Below, piece by piece: positions 8,866 to 18,098 of a DNA stretch of 64,000 nt (within the stretch, counting starts at the first letter, position 1; each line of letters starts with the position of its first letter). This DNA comes from Arthrobacter subterraneus (GTDB lineage: Bacteria; Actinomycetota; Actinomycetes; Actinomycetales; Micrococcaceae): contig NZ_FNDT01000002.1 of the NCBI RefSeq assembly GCF_900099735.1, positions 186,001 to 250,000 on the forward strand, written 5' to 3'. The translations under genes were made by a program, and so were the position numbers. The notes beneath the pieces were generated by a model. It was not told the DNA's origin. It saw only the letters and a list, made by a program, of their open reading frames with translations, and made no database searches.

Positions 8866-8904
8866 CATCGGTAGGCTGGTCTCATAACCCACTACCGATG
8901 GAGG
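8866..8904 (+). promoter_or_regulatory. Inverted repeat over the promoter/RBS of the M20 gene
   Basis: The arms CATCGGTAG (8866-8874) and CTACCGATG (8892-8900) are perfect 9-bp complements separated by 17 bp. The left arm overlaps a TAGGCT -10 candidate (8872-8877) and the right arm abuts the GGAGG ribosome binding site (8900-8904). As transcription would start between the arms, a DNA operator is more likely than an RNA hairpin. Confidence 0.5.
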
Positions 8905-8910
8905 TCTGCA

Positions 8911-10212
8911 ATGGGCGTCGCCCCCGAAGATGAAGTCGTCCGGATCTGCCGCGAACTGATCCGGATTGACACCTCGAACTTCGGAGACAATGAAGGTCCC
9001 GGGGAACGCAGGGCAGCAGAATACGCTGCCGGCCTCATCGAGGAAGTGGGGCTGGAGGCGCAACTGTTCGAATCGGCGCCTGGACGCGCATCGGTGATCA
9101 CCCGGATGGCCGGCAGCGACTCAAGCCTTCCCGCGCTGGTTGTTCACGGCCATCTCGATGTGGTTCCCGCGCAGAAGGAGGACTGGAGTGTTGATCCTTT
9201 CAGCGCGGAGGAACGGGACGGGCTGATCTGGGGCAGGGGGGCGGTGGACATGAAGGACATGGACGCCATGATCCTTTCCGTCCTCCGGTCGATGCAGCGC
9301 GAAGGAATCCAGCCCAGACGCGACCTCATCTTCGCCTTCTTCGCCGATGAGGAAGCCGGCGGCAATTACGGAGCCTCGTGGCTGGTCGACAACAAGCCTG
9401 AGCTGTTCGACGGCGCTACGGAGGCTATCTCTGAAGTGGGTGGTTTCTCCGCCACCATCGGCGGCCAGCGCACCTATCTCCTGCAGACCGCGGAGAAGGG
9501 CATCTCGTGGCTCCGCCTGGTGGCCCACGGGCGGGCCGGGCACGGCTCGCAGATCAATACGGACAACGCAGTCACCCAACTCGCGCGGGCGGTGGCGCGG
9601 ATCGGCGAACACCAGTGGCCGGTTGAGCTGACCCCCACCATGCGCCAGTTCCTGGACGGCGTCACCGAGCTCACCGGAGTCGAGTTCGACGCCGACAATC
9701 CGGAGATCCTTCTGAAGGAGCTCGGCACCGTAGCCCGCTTCGTCGGCGCCACCCTGCAGAACACCTCCAACCCCACCGTCCTGAAAGGCGGCTACAAGCA
9801 CAACGTCATTCCCGGCAGCGCCGAGGCGCTCATTGACGTCCGCACACTCCCCGGGCAGGAGGAAGCAGTCCTCGCGACCATCAAGTCGCTCGCGGGGGAT
9901 TCGGTGGACGTGAGCTACGCCCACAAGGATGTCTCGCTGGAAGTACCGTTTGCCGGCAACCTGGTGGACATGATGGTGGACTCCCTGCTTGCGGAAGATC
10001 CGGGAGCGAAGGTCCTCCCGTACACCCTCTCCGGTGGAACCGACAACAAGTCGCTGAGCAGGCTCGGCATCACCGGTTACGGCTTCGCTCCGCTGCGTCT
10101 GCCCGATGACCTGGACTTCACCGGAATGTTCCACGGGGTGGACGAACGGGTGCCGACAGACTCCCTCCGGTTCGGTTCACGCGTCCTCAACCGGCTGCTT
10201 ACGGGCAGCTGA
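8911..10212 (+). CDS. M20 family metallopeptidase
   Basis: This 433-residue zinc hydrolase belongs to the ArgE/DapE/carboxypeptidase G2 group. Metal ligands are visible at His81 in HGHLDV, Asp113 in GRGAVDMKD, and the Glu147-Glu148 pair in ADEEAGG; the dimerisation domain lies near residues 200-310. It probably removes an acyl or amino-acid group from a small peptide-like substrate, but the substrate cannot be read from the sequence. GGAGG 6 nt before ATG 8911 defines the start. The TGA overlaps the ATG of the next acyl-CoA dehydrogenase gene (TGATG), so the two are translated together. Confidence 0.9.
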   Translation: MGVAPEDEVVRICRELIRIDTSNFGDNEGPGERRAAEYAAGLIEEVGLEAQLFESAPGRASVITRMAGSDSSLPALVVHGHLDVVPAQKEDWSVDPFSAEERDGLIWGRGAVDMKDMDAMILSVLRSMQREGIQPRRDLIFAFFADEEAGGNYGASWLVDNKPELFDGATEAISEVGGFSATIGGQRTYLLQTAEKGISWLRLVAHGRAGHGSQINTDNAVTQLARAVARIGEHQWPVELTPTMRQFLDGVTELTGVEFDADNPEILLKELGTVARFVGATLQNTSNPTVLKGGYKHNVIPGSAEALIDVRTLPGQEEAVLATIKSLAGDSVDVSYAHKDVSLEVPFAGNLVDMMVDSLLAEDPGAKVLPYTLSGGTDNKSLSRLGITGYGFAPLRLPDDLDFTGMFHGVDERVPTDSLRFGSRVLNRLLTGS

Positions 10213-11372
10213 TGCGGGCCACCCCCGAGGAGATTCTTCCCGTAGAGCTTCTTGACCGGTTTCGTTCGCGCGCCGCCGGCTATGACGCGCGCAATGAATT
10301 CTGCCGGGAGGATTTCGAGGAGCTTGCCGCACGGGGCTACCTCCGGCTCTTCTGCGGCGGGGACGACGGCGGTGCTGCCGCCGGCATGGCGCAGGCGGTC
10401 GCCTGCCAGCGAAGACTCGCTGCGGCAGCGCCTGCGACTGCGCTGGCCATCAATATGCACCTTGTCTGGACAGCGGTGGCGAGGCTGCTCGAACAGGGCG
10501 GAGACAGTTCGCTGCGCACCGTTCTCACCGAGGCCTCTGCCGGGGAGGTCTTCGCATTCGGACTGTCCGAGCCCGGCAATGAAGCCGTACTGTTCGACGC
10601 CAGGACGGTCGCCGAACATCAGCCGGACGGCAGTTATAGATTTACCGGCACCAAAATCTTCACCAGTCTCTCGCCGGTATGGACCCGCCTCGGAGTCCTG
10701 GGCAAGAGCACCGGTGCGGGGAGCGAACAGCTGGTTCAGGGTTTTATCACCCGGGGCTCTGCGGGGATCGAGACCGTCGAGGACTGGGACACTGTGGGAA
10801 TGCGTGCGACGCAGTCACACACCACGCGCCTGAACGGCGTCGTCATTCCGTCTGAATGGATTTTCCGCCACCTCCCGGTGGGCCCGAACAGGGATCCGTT
10901 TGTGTTCGCCGTCTTCGCTGCGTTCGAGACCCTCATCAGTGCTGTCTACGCGGGCATAGCTGATCGTGCCCTCGAACTTGCGGTCCTTGCACCGCTGGAG
11001 CGGAGCGCCGGTATGGACGGTGTCCCGGTGGCGTCCCGCCCGGGGGTGCGGGCTGCCGTAGCTGATGCGGCGATGAGCTGGGAGTCGCTCGACGCGCATA
11101 TCAGGGTGGTGGCCGCAGAGCTTGACGACGGCGTCGATCACGGGGACAGGTGGTTCGCCAAACTCGTGTCGCTGAAGATCCATGCCACCGGCGCGGCCAG
11201 GGAGCTTGTGGATGCCGCAGCGTCGGTGTCGGGGGGCCGCGGCTATTTCAATGACAGCGAGGTCAGCCGGTTGTCCCGGGATGTAGCGGCGGGGGCTTTC
11301 CATCCGTCCAGCCTTGAGTCGGCACGCCGGACAGTGGCAACCGCATGGCTGGGCCCGGAGCAGCAGGAGTAG
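10212..11372 (+). CDS. Acyl-CoA dehydrogenase family protein
   Basis: This 386-residue protein has the length and layout of an acyl-CoA dehydrogenase: an alpha N-terminal domain, a middle beta domain with FAFGLSEPGNEA (near residues 115-126) and TGTKIFTSLSPV, and a C-terminal helical bundle with SGGRGYFNDSEVSRLSRDV. The usual catalytic Glu of the dehydrogenases is not obvious at its expected place, so it may act on a non-classical thioester or as a flavin monooxygenase-type relative. It is coupled to the M20 peptidase gene by a TGATG overlap. Confidence 0.82.
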   Translation: MRATPEEILPVELLDRFRSRAAGYDARNEFCREDFEELAARGYLRLFCGGDDGGAAAGMAQAVACQRRLAAAAPATALAINMHLVWTAVARLLEQGGDSSLRTVLTEASAGEVFAFGLSEPGNEAVLFDARTVAEHQPDGSYRFTGTKIFTSLSPVWTRLGVLGKSTGAGSEQLVQGFITRGSAGIETVEDWDTVGMRATQSHTTRLNGVVIPSEWIFRHLPVGPNRDPFVFAVFAAFETLISAVYAGIADRALELAVLAPLERSAGMDGVPVASRPGVRAAVADAAMSWESLDAHIRVVAAELDDGVDHGDRWFAKLVSLKIHATGAARELVDAAASVSGGRGYFNDSEVSRLSRDVAAGAFHPSSLESARRTVATAWLGPEQQE

Positions 11373-11380
11373 TTTGACCT

Positions 11381-11614
11381 TCACGCGGTGCGCTGGACCC
11401 TCAGAACCTTGCGCCTGAGCCAGAAACGGCGGTGACCGCCAAGATAGATGCAGCTGCGTTCCAGTTCCCACTTGCCGTACTCGGCATGTTCGGTGAGGAG
11501 CTGGCGCGCCGCGGACAGCGGCTCACCCGCATTTACCGTGAGCACCAGGTACTCATACTGGCGGCCGTAGTCGCGTTTCCGGGTGGCGGTTGCATTCAGA
11601 AATTGTTCGCGCAT
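11381..11614 (-). CDS. DUF5703 family small protein
   Basis: This 77-residue actinobacterial protein of unknown function is rich in Arg, Tyr and Leu, with a basic C-terminal half (RRFWLRRKVLRVQR). It has no signal peptide or membrane segment. GGAGG lies a few nucleotides before the ATG. It is divergent from the acidic 78-residue protein, and both promoters are interleaved. Confidence 0.78.
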   Translation of the reverse strand: MREQFLNATATRKRDYGRQYEYLVLTVNAGEPLSAARQLLTEHAEYGKWELERSCIYLGGHRRFWLRRKVLRVQRTA

Positions 11615-11632
11615 TTCCCTCCAATTTGCTTC

Positions 11633-11648
11633 ACTTTACCGATAACGT
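11633..11648. promoter_or_regulatory. Back-to-back -10 boxes of divergent small genes
   Basis: TAAAGT on the minus strand (11638-11633) and TAACGT on the plus strand (11643-11648) are only 4 bp apart. The plus box lies 7 nt before ATG 11656, which fits a leaderless transcript. The two promoters must overlap in their -35 regions, so their use may be mutually exclusive. Confidence 0.5.
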
Positions 11649-11655
11649 CTAGACC

Positions 11656-11892
11656 ATGAGCATCGATCCGCGTGTCGCATTGCAATCGCTGGTTTCCGCA
11701 CTCGAAGAGCATCTTGCCGCTGCCGCATCGCGCAGGGGAGACGATGATCCGGCGGTCGAAGCCGCTTACCTGTCGATTGCAGATTCTTTCGAGGCGTACG
11801 AGGAATCGCTGTATGACGCCTACGGCGAAGTGACGCCGCTCGTTATTTACGAGGACGATGAAGAGGAAGAGGAGCCGGCCAGCAGGTCCTGA
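11656..11892 (+). CDS. Small acidic protein of unknown function
   Basis: This 78-residue protein has a helical N-terminal half (residues 1-55) and a strongly acidic tail with a run of Asp/Glu near residues 66-74. I do not recognise a function. It has no membrane segment or cysteine. The start is supported by TAACGT 7 nt upstream (leaderless type) and by codon use like its neighbours. The acidic tail could serve as a protein-interaction or DNA-mimic surface, which is only a guess. Confidence 0.72.
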   Translation: MSIDPRVALQSLVSALEEHLAAAASRRGDDDPAVEAAYLSIADSFEAYEESLYDAYGEVTPLVIYEDDEEEEEPASRS

Positions 11893-11914
11893 CGGAGCCA
11901 CTGATTCCCCGGCG

Positions 11915-12850
11915 CTAGCGGGGAGCTGAGACCTCGTCCAGAACACCCGATATCTGTTCGGGCAGCGGCGCCAGCGCACACGCCAGCAGGTCCTTCAGTT
12001 GGGCCCCGGTGCGCGCGCCCAGCACGGCCGACGCCACGGTTGGCCGGTGAAGCAGCCAGCGAAGCGCCACGTCTGCGGGCGAGAGTTCCAGTCCGCGGGC
12101 AGCGGTGCACACCGCATCGGTGATTCTCGCCGCACGGCCGGACAGATACGGTTCGAGATACCCCGCCCACTGCTCAGACGCGGCGCGGGAGTCCGCCGGC
12201 AGCTGCGAACGGTACTTTCCCGTCAATGCACCCCGCCCGAGCGGCGCCCAGGCGAAAGTTCCCACACCGAAGGCATCCGACGCCGGGAGAACCTCCTGCT
12301 CCACACCACGGCTCAGCAGCGAGTACTCCGTCTCATGGACAGTGATGGGAAAACCGGCAGTTGCACACGCCCTTGCCAACTCCCATCCGGTGTGATTGGT
12401 CACACCGACATAGCGGGCCCGCCCCGAGCGGTACGCCCAGTCGAGCGCCTGCAGGGTCTCCTCCACGGGGACGCCCGCGTCGGCCGCAGGGGCCAGCCAA
12501 AAATCAACGCTGTCGGTTCCGAGACGCGACAGTGACGCATCCAGAGAATCGAGAAGACCCTTCCGGGAGACGTCCAGACGCCCGGCGGACCAACCACGGG
12601 GAACCCCACCGAGTACGGCGAGCACAACTTCGGACCGGGCCACCACATCGCCGAGGAGCGATCCGAGAACCGCTTCAGCCTGGCCGTCCGAGAAACGGGC
12701 GGCCGTGCTGATCAGGGTGCCTCCGGCCTCGACGAACACCCGCAGCTGCTCGCGGGCGGCTTCCTCATCGACGTCCATGCCCCAGGTCATTGTCCCGAGG
12801 CCGAGCACAGATACCAGTTGTCCGCTACCGCCCACATTTCGCCACTGCAT
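11915..12850 (-). CDS. Aldo/keto reductase homologue lacking the catalytic tetrad
   Basis: The 311-residue fold is clearly AKR: GLGTMTWG near residue 17, SLSRLGTDSVD (106-116), YVGVTN, WAPLGRGALTGKY, and the C-terminal cofactor segment LGARTGAQL. The four catalytic positions are replaced: Asp by Ser48 (LISTA), Tyr by Phe53 (ARFSDG), Lys by Leu80 (VVLAVLGG) and His by Pro121 (FWLAPAAD). It may bind NADP(H) but is unlikely to reduce carbonyls by the standard mechanism. TAGGCT ends 7 nt before the ATG (leaderless type). It is divergent from uppP. Codon use is normal, which argues against recent decay. Confidence 0.85.
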   Translation of the reverse strand: MQWRNVGGSGQLVSVLGLGTMTWGMDVDEEAAREQLRVFVEAGGTLISTAARFSDGQAEAVLGSLLGDVVARSEVVLAVLGGVPRGWSAGRLDVSRKGLLDSLDASLSRLGTDSVDFWLAPAADAGVPVEETLQALDWAYRSGRARYVGVTNHTGWELARACATAGFPITVHETEYSLLSRGVEQEVLPASDAFGVGTFAWAPLGRGALTGKYRSQLPADSRAASEQWAGYLEPYLSGRAARITDAVCTAARGLELSPADVALRWLLHRPTVASAVLGARTGAQLKDLLACALAPLPEQISGVLDEVSAPR

Positions 12851-12954
12851 AGGCCTAAGCCTACTGGCCGAGGGACCCGCGCCGAGCGTCAGCGAGGGGT
12901 GGGAGGCCGGGGCGCTGACGCGGGTGCCGGAACCGGTGACGTAGGGTCTTATCT

Positions 12955-13779
12955 GTGAATTGGATCGAAGCGGCCGTCCTGGGCCTCGTTCAGGGCCTTA
13001 CCGAATTCCTGCCAATCTCATCGAGTGCGCACCTTCGGATCATGGGAGAACTGCTCCCGAGGGCACAGGACCCGGGAGCGGCGTTCACCGCCATCACCCA
13101 GTTGGGAACAGAGACGGCCGTGATCGTCTATTTCTGGCGGGATATCCTCCGGATCATCGGGGCGTGGTGGGGGTCGCTGACGCACAAGGTGTCCAGACAT
13201 AACCCGGATGCGCGGATGGGATGGCTGGTCATTATCGGCACGCTGCCGATCGTCATCCTGGGGCTGCTCTTCCAGGAGCAGATCGAGAGCACTTTCCGCA
13301 GCATGTGGCTGGTGGCAACCATGCTGGTTGTCTTCGGCGTCATCCTTGCTGTTGCCGACGCTATCGGACGGCAGCGCCTCACCCTTGACCGGCTCACGTA
13401 CCGGCACGGCATTCTGTACGGTTTCGCGCAGGCGCTCGCCCTCATCCCCGGTGTTTCCCGTTCCGGCGGAACCATCACCGCGGGCCTCCTGATGGGCTAT
13501 ACCCGCGAGGCGGCCGCCCGGTACTCGTTCCTGCTCGCCATCCCCGCGGTTTTCGGCAGCGGGCTGTACCAGCTGTACAAGAGCGCGGGAACGCCCGGCC
13601 CCTACGGTCCGGGCGAAACACTGCTCGCCACCGTGATCGCGTTTGCCGTGGGATACGTCATCATCGGCTGGTTCCTGAAGTTCGTCTCGACCCGAAGCTA
13701 TGGCATCTTCGTCTGGTACCGGATCGGGCTGGGGCTGGTCATTTTCCTCCTCCTCGGCTTCGGCGTCATCAGCGCGTAA
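12955..13779 (+). CDS. uppP: Undecaprenyl-diphosphatase
   Basis: This 274-residue integral membrane phosphatase recycles undecaprenyl pyrophosphate to the monophosphate carrier used for peptidoglycan and other surface polymers. The family motifs [14 protein letters not shown] (15-28) and [13 protein letters not shown] (about 163-175) are present, with about eight hydrophobic segments. The GTG at 12955 is preceded by TAGGGT (12942-12947) at 7 nt, a leaderless-type start. UppS, which makes the carrier, is encoded near 60.5 kb in the same window. Confidence 0.95.
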   Translation: MNWIEAAVLGLVQGLTEFLPISSSAHLRIMGELLPRAQDPGAAFTAITQLGTETAVIVYFWRDILRIIGAWWGSLTHKVSRHNPDARMGWLVIIGTLPIVILGLLFQEQIESTFRSMWLVATMLVVFGVILAVADAIGRQRLTLDRLTYRHGILYGFAQALALIPGVSRSGGTITAGLLMGYTREAAARYSFLLAIPAVFGSGLYQLYKSAGTPGPYGPGETLLATVIAFAVGYVIIGWFLKFVSTRSYGIFVWYRIGLGLVIFLLLGFGVISA

Positions 13780-13840
13780 GACAGGGTCCGCCATCCGTGC
13801 GGACAGCGAAGCGCCCGTTTCCAACCCGTAAGGTAGAACC

Positions 13841-15124
13841 GTGATTTCCTGGAGTACCCGTTCTGTTCCGGACCTGCCCGGCACCCCGCCGCCCATCCAG
13901 CTCTGGGACAGCGCGCTGGAAGCCTTCGCGAAGCTGCCCGGCGAGCCCCGGCAGGGACTGTACGTCTGCGGGATTACTCCCTATGACGCCACCCATATGG
14001 GCCATGCGGCAACGTACGTGGCGTTTGACCTGTTGAACCGGCTCTGGCGCGACGCCGGTTCAACCGTCGATTATGTGCAGAACGTCACCGACGTCGACGA
14101 TCCGCTCCTCGAGCGTGCCGCGGCGACGGATGTCGACTGGATGGACCTCGCCCAATCACAGACCGAACTCTTCCGCACCGATATGGAGGCACTCAACGTC
14201 CTCGCGCCGGATCACTATGTGGGCGCCGTCGAGACGATCGGGGCGATCGTCCCGGTGATTGAAGACCTGCTTGAGCGGAACCTCGCCTACCGGGTCCCGG
14301 GATCGGAGACCGAGCCGGACGGTGACGTGTACTTCTCGGTTGAACGGGCTTCGCAGCTTACGGAAACCGCGGGCGGGGCGCAGTGGAAGCCGGGCTTCAT
14401 CTCCCACCTGAGCGGCGAGGAGATGATCCCTGTTTTCGCTGAGCGCGGAGGCGACCCCGCGCGGCCGGGAAAGCACCATCCGCTCGACCCCCTTCTCTGG
14501 CGGGTGGCACGGGAGGGGGAGCCCTCGTGGGACGGGGCATCGCTGGGCACCGGCCGTCCCGGATGGCACATTGAGTGCTCGGTGATTGCACTGCAGCATC
14601 TTCCTGCTCCCTTTGCGGTGCAGGGCGGGGGATCCGACCTGATGTTCCCCCACCACGAGATGAGTTCCGGGCACGCCCGGGCCATCTCGGGCCACCCGCT
14701 CGCCCGCCACTACGCGCATGCCGGCATGGTGGGGCTTGAGGGCGAGAAGATGAGCAAATCCAGGGGAAACCTGGTTCTGGTGTCGGCGCTGAGGGAAGCC
14801 GGAACGGAACCGGCCGCCATCCGCCTGGCCATCCTGGCCAACCACTACCGTTCCGACTGGTCCTGGACATCGGAAGGGCTCGAGACGGCGCATACCCGGC
14901 TGGATGCCTGGCGCGCCGCGCTTGCCGGCGCAACCAGGGAGTCGGTCCTGCGTTTGCTGGGGGAACTGCGCGAAGCTCTGGCGGACGACCTCAACGCGCC
15001 CGCCGCCCTGCGGGCGGTGGATAGCTGGTGTGCCGAAACCGCCCACCTCACCGGAACCGACGACGGCGCACAGCTGGCAGCGGATGCTTTTGACGCGCTG
15101 CTGGGCGTGCGCCTGAAGGACTAG
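13841..15124 (+). CDS. mshC: Cysteine--GlcN-Ins ligase of mycothiol synthesis
   Basis: MshC joins cysteine to glucosaminyl-inositol with ATP, the third step of mycothiol synthesis. The 427 residues resemble cysteinyl-tRNA synthetase: zinc-binding Cys43 in YVCGITPYD, the HIGH-like HMGHA at 52-56, and KMSKS near residue 303. It lacks the anticodon-binding C-terminal domain and has the MshC signature [11 protein letters not shown]. The GTG start has TAAGGT (13829-13834) 6 nt upstream. Its stop shares the CTAG at 15121-15124 with the convergent PAC2 gene. Confidence 0.95.
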   Translation: MISWSTRSVPDLPGTPPPIQLWDSALEAFAKLPGEPRQGLYVCGITPYDATHMGHAATYVAFDLLNRLWRDAGSTVDYVQNVTDVDDPLLERAAATDVDWMDLAQSQTELFRTDMEALNVLAPDHYVGAVETIGAIVPVIEDLLERNLAYRVPGSETEPDGDVYFSVERASQLTETAGGAQWKPGFISHLSGEEMIPVFAERGGDPARPGKHHPLDPLLWRVAREGEPSWDGASLGTGRPGWHIECSVIALQHLPAPFAVQGGGSDLMFPHHEMSSGHARAISGHPLARHYAHAGMVGLEGEKMSKSRGNLVLVSALREAGTEPAAIRLAILANHYRSDWSWTSEGLETAHTRLDAWRAALAGATRESVLRLLGELREALADDLNAPAALRAVDSWCAETAHLTGTDDGAQLAADAFDALLGVRLKD

Positions 15125-16017
15125 TCCTTCCGCCTCTTCTTGAGGTAGCGCTCAAACTCCCGTGCGATGGACTCACCGCTTGCCTCCGGGAGGTCCGCGG
15201 TGTCCTTCGCTTCCTCCAGCTGCCGCACATAGGCTGCGACTTCCGGGTCCTCAGTGGAGAGTTCATCCACCCCGCGCTCCCATGCCTCCGCTTCCTCGGC
15301 CAGTGCCTGGGTGTCCAGGCTGACATGGAGCAATTCCTCAAGCCGGTTCAAGAGGGCCAGCTGGGCTTTGGGCGAGGGAGACTGACCGACATAGTGCGGA
15401 ACAGCAGCCCACATGGACAGTGTCGGGATGTCGGCGAGCTGACCGACCTCGGCAAGAACCCCGACGATTCCGATGGGCCCCTCGTAGGTTGAGGACTCCA
15501 CATTGAGCGACTCCCGGACCAGGTCGTCGTCGGAAGAGACAGTGATCGGAATAGGGCGGGTGTGCGGCACGTCGGCGAGGAGCGCTCCCACGAGCACCAG
15601 GCAATCGACCTCAAGTTCCTTCGCCATACCGACAAGCTCCGCTGTATAGGCGCGCCACTTATAGGAAGGTTCCACGCCGTGAACGAGAATGACGTCCAGG
15701 TCGCTCCCGGGAACGGAGGCCCTGCTGATCCGCGTAGTGGGCCACTTGATCCTTCGCTGACCGGAGCTGTTGCGTCTGATGACCGGCCGGGTGAACTGGA
15801 AATCGTAGAACTCATCAGCATCGATGGTTGAAATCTTTTCGCCGTCCCACTGGGTGCCGAGGAATTTCAGGGCATCGCTTGCTGCTTCACCGGCGTCGTT
15901 CCATCCTTCGAAGGCGGCGAGCATGACGGTGATCCGGCGCCCGGCGTCCCTCTCCGGGAACAGCGCAGGGATGCCGTCGGGTCTACCCTCAGTCTGGTTG
16001 TCTTCGAACGTACTCAC
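15121..16017 (-). CDS. PAC2 family protein
   Basis: This 298-residue protein has the PAC2 fold, related to proteasome assembly chaperones. Typical segments are [13 protein letters not shown] near residue 34, the EPSYKW block near 112, and [10 protein letters not shown] near 208. The family's role in actinobacteria is unsettled. Its neighbourhood (mshC upstream, Pup-proteasome genes 3 kb away) fits the conserved actinobacterial arrangement. GTG 16017 has TAGGGT on the minus strand 6 nt upstream, the leaderless pattern. It is convergent with mshC. Confidence 0.88.
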   Translation of the reverse strand: MSTFEDNQTEGRPDGIPALFPERDAGRRITVMLAAFEGWNDAGEAASDALKFLGTQWDGEKISTIDADEFYDFQFTRPVIRRNSSGQRRIKWPTTRISRASVPGSDLDVILVHGVEPSYKWRAYTAELVGMAKELEVDCLVLVGALLADVPHTRPIPITVSSDDDLVRESLNVESSTYEGPIGIVGVLAEVGQLADIPTLSMWAAVPHYVGQSPSPKAQLALLNRLEELLHVSLDTQALAEEAEAWERGVDELSTEDPEVAAYVRQLEEAKDTADLPEASGESIAREFERYLKKRRKD

Positions 16018-16121
16018 CGTTTCACCCTAAACCTCTGCCGCTGACCTGTCAGGCGCCACCTCGCCGCTTCGCGTAGAGCGCACCCGCAGGGCGGCCCTGC
16101 ATGGGCACGTAGACTTGGGGC

Positions 16122-16892
16122 ATGGTCACCCCTTCCAGCGATACGGCTGTGCCCTCGGACATGCAGCGCAGTGCCGGGCACAGTGAGCCTGCCGGGCACC
16201 GCCTCCAGGCGGTGCTCTGGGACATGGACGGCACCATCGTGGACACCGAGCCGTACTGGATCGAGGCTGAGTACGGGCTTGTCGCAGCGCACGGCGGAAC
16301 ATGGTCGGATGAGAAGGCTGAAGGGCTGGTAGGCCAGGCGCTCACATTCTCAGCCGGAGTGCTGCAGGAGGCGGGGGTCCAGCTCAGCGTGCGGGAGATC
16401 ATCGACACGCTCACCGAAGAGGTTACCGCCAAGGTTCGCCAGGCGGTCCCGTGGAGGCCTGGAGCGCGGGAGCTTCTGCTGGAGCTTCGGGACCGCGGCA
16501 TTCCCTGCGCCCTCGTTACCATGTCCGAGCACGCCCTGGCCGCCGAGGTGGCTTCCCACCTTCCGGACGGCACCTTTGAGCTTCTGGTCACAGGCGACCG
16601 CGTGGCGAAGGGAAAGCCTGACCCGGAGGCCTACGAGACCGCATTCGAGGAGCTTTCCGCCCGGCGTCCGTTGGACATGGCCCGGGTCGTTGCGATTGAA
16701 GACAGCCTGCCGGGGGTTACTTCGGCGAAGGCCGCCGGAGTGCTTACCCTCGGTGTGCCGCATTTCGTTGCATTGCCGCCGGACTCCAGCGACCATCAGT
16801 GGCCCACCCTCGACGGACGCGGGGTGGAGGATCTGGAAAACCTGGTTTACCCGCATGCCGGGGACCACTCCGGCCGCAGGCGAACCGCGTGA
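16122..16892 (+). CDS. HAD-family phosphatase
   Basis: This 256-residue haloacid-dehalogenase hydrolase has motif I DMDGTIVDTE (34-43) with nucleophile Asp34 and acid/base Asp36, a helical cap, the motif III lysine in KGKPDPEAY, and motif IV EDSLPGV. It resembles phosphoglucomutase-like or 2-deoxyglucose-6-phosphate phosphatases, but the substrate is unknown. ATG 16122 has TAGACT (16110-16115) 6 nt upstream. Its TGA overlaps the GTG of the site-2 protease gene, so they form an operon. Confidence 0.9.
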   Translation: MVTPSSDTAVPSDMQRSAGHSEPAGHRLQAVLWDMDGTIVDTEPYWIEAEYGLVAAHGGTWSDEKAEGLVGQALTFSAGVLQEAGVQLSVREIIDTLTEEVTAKVRQAVPWRPGARELLLELRDRGIPCALVTMSEHALAAEVASHLPDGTFELLVTGDRVAKGKPDPEAYETAFEELSARRPLDMARVVAIEDSLPGVTSAKAAGVLTLGVPHFVALPPDSSDHQWPTLDGRGVEDLENLVYPHAGDHSGRRRTA

Positions 16893-18043
16893 GCAGGTCC
16901 CGACGGATGGAAGCGGCCCGCCAGGACGGCATACCGCTGGGGCGGATTCTCGGCATTCCAGTGGTTCTCGCATGGTCCTGGTTCATCATCGCGGCCTTTG
17001 TGGTCATTGTCTTCGGTCCGCAGGTGGCGGACCTCTATCCCACCCTTGGACCGGGCGCCTACGGCGTCGCGTTCGCCTATGCAGTGCTGCTCGCGGCTTC
17101 GGTACTCATTCATGAACTTGCTCATGCCCTGTCCGCCCGCCGGTTCGGCTGGCCGACCACGAGGATCGTCCTGAACCTCTGGGGCGGTCACACCCAGTTC
17201 GAGAACTTCGCAGCAAGTCCCGGCAGGTCACTGATTGTTGCTCTTGCGGGACCCGCCGCGAATCTGGTCCTGGCGCTTCTCGGATGGGGTGCACTCCAGC
17301 TGGTGGAGCCCACCGGAGTGGCCAACCTCCTCGCCAACATCCTGATCTGGGCCAACTTCCTCGTCGCCGCCTTTAATGTGCTTCCCGGACTACCCCTCGA
17401 CGGCGGGCGGATCGTCGAATCCGCTGTGTGGCGTGCAACCGGAAGCCAGGAGAAGGGGACCGTAGCCGCGGGCTGGAGCGGGCGGATCATCGCCGTCGGA
17501 ATTGTGGCCGCCGTGGTACTGGTACCGCTGGTGGCCGGGAGCCAGCCGGGCGTTGTCACCGTGCTTGTCGCCGTCGTCATGGGCGGTTTCCTATGGATTG
17601 GGGCAAGCTCGGCCATTTCCAACGCCAGGATGCGCCTCCGCCTCCCCGCGGTGAGCGCGGGGAGGCTGCAACACCCCGCGGTGGGTGTGCTGGCCGGCAC
17701 CTCGGTGCACCAGGTGAAGCGGCTGATCGCCGACAGGCCGGGTATCGACGTCGTACTCACCGGTCCGAACGGCTTGCCGGAAGCGGTCGTGGACCAGGGA
17801 GCGCTCGCGGCCGTCCCCGACTCGCAGGCAGACAGGACGCCGGCCAACGCGGTGGCCCGGGCGCTCGCACCCGGCGCGTACGTCCCCGAATTTGCTGAGG
17901 GGCAGGAGCTGGTGCAGTACCTGGCCAGGCTGGCGGGCAGCGAGTACGCGGTCATGGACAGGCAGGGGACCGTCACCGGCCTGCTGCATCAGTCCGTGGT
18001 TGTTGCAGCGATCACCGGCCGCCGCCACCCCGGCATCAACTGA
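16889..18043 (+). CDS. Site-2 protease (M50) family membrane protein
   Basis: This 384-residue intramembrane zinc metalloprotease has HELAH at 75-79 (HExxH) within a membrane helix, and NVLPGLPLDGG further on, whose Asp completes the zinc site. About six hydrophobic segments precede a soluble C-terminal region after residue 260 that resembles a paired CBS-like domain. The GTG at 16889 overlaps the HAD stop by 4 bp; the open frame upstream lies inside the HAD gene and is not used. Substrate is unknown; the next gene is trmI. Confidence 0.9.
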   Translation: MSRSRRMEAARQDGIPLGRILGIPVVLAWSWFIIAAFVVIVFGPQVADLYPTLGPGAYGVAFAYAVLLAASVLIHELAHALSARRFGWPTTRIVLNLWGGHTQFENFAASPGRSLIVALAGPAANLVLALLGWGALQLVEPTGVANLLANILIWANFLVAAFNVLPGLPLDGGRIVESAVWRATGSQEKGTVAAGWSGRIIAVGIVAAVVLVPLVAGSQPGVVTVLVAVVMGGFLWIGASSAISNARMRLRLPAVSAGRLQHPAVGVLAGTSVHQVKRLIADRPGIDVVLTGPNGLPEAVVDQGALAAVPDSQADRTPANAVARALAPGAYVPEFAEGQELVQYLARLAGSEYAVMDRQGTVTGLLHQSVVVAAITGRRHPGIN

Positions 18044-18098
18044 CACCTACAGCACACGGGCGCCCTGCAGCCGCCTGAAGAACCACCGGAGGATTTTC

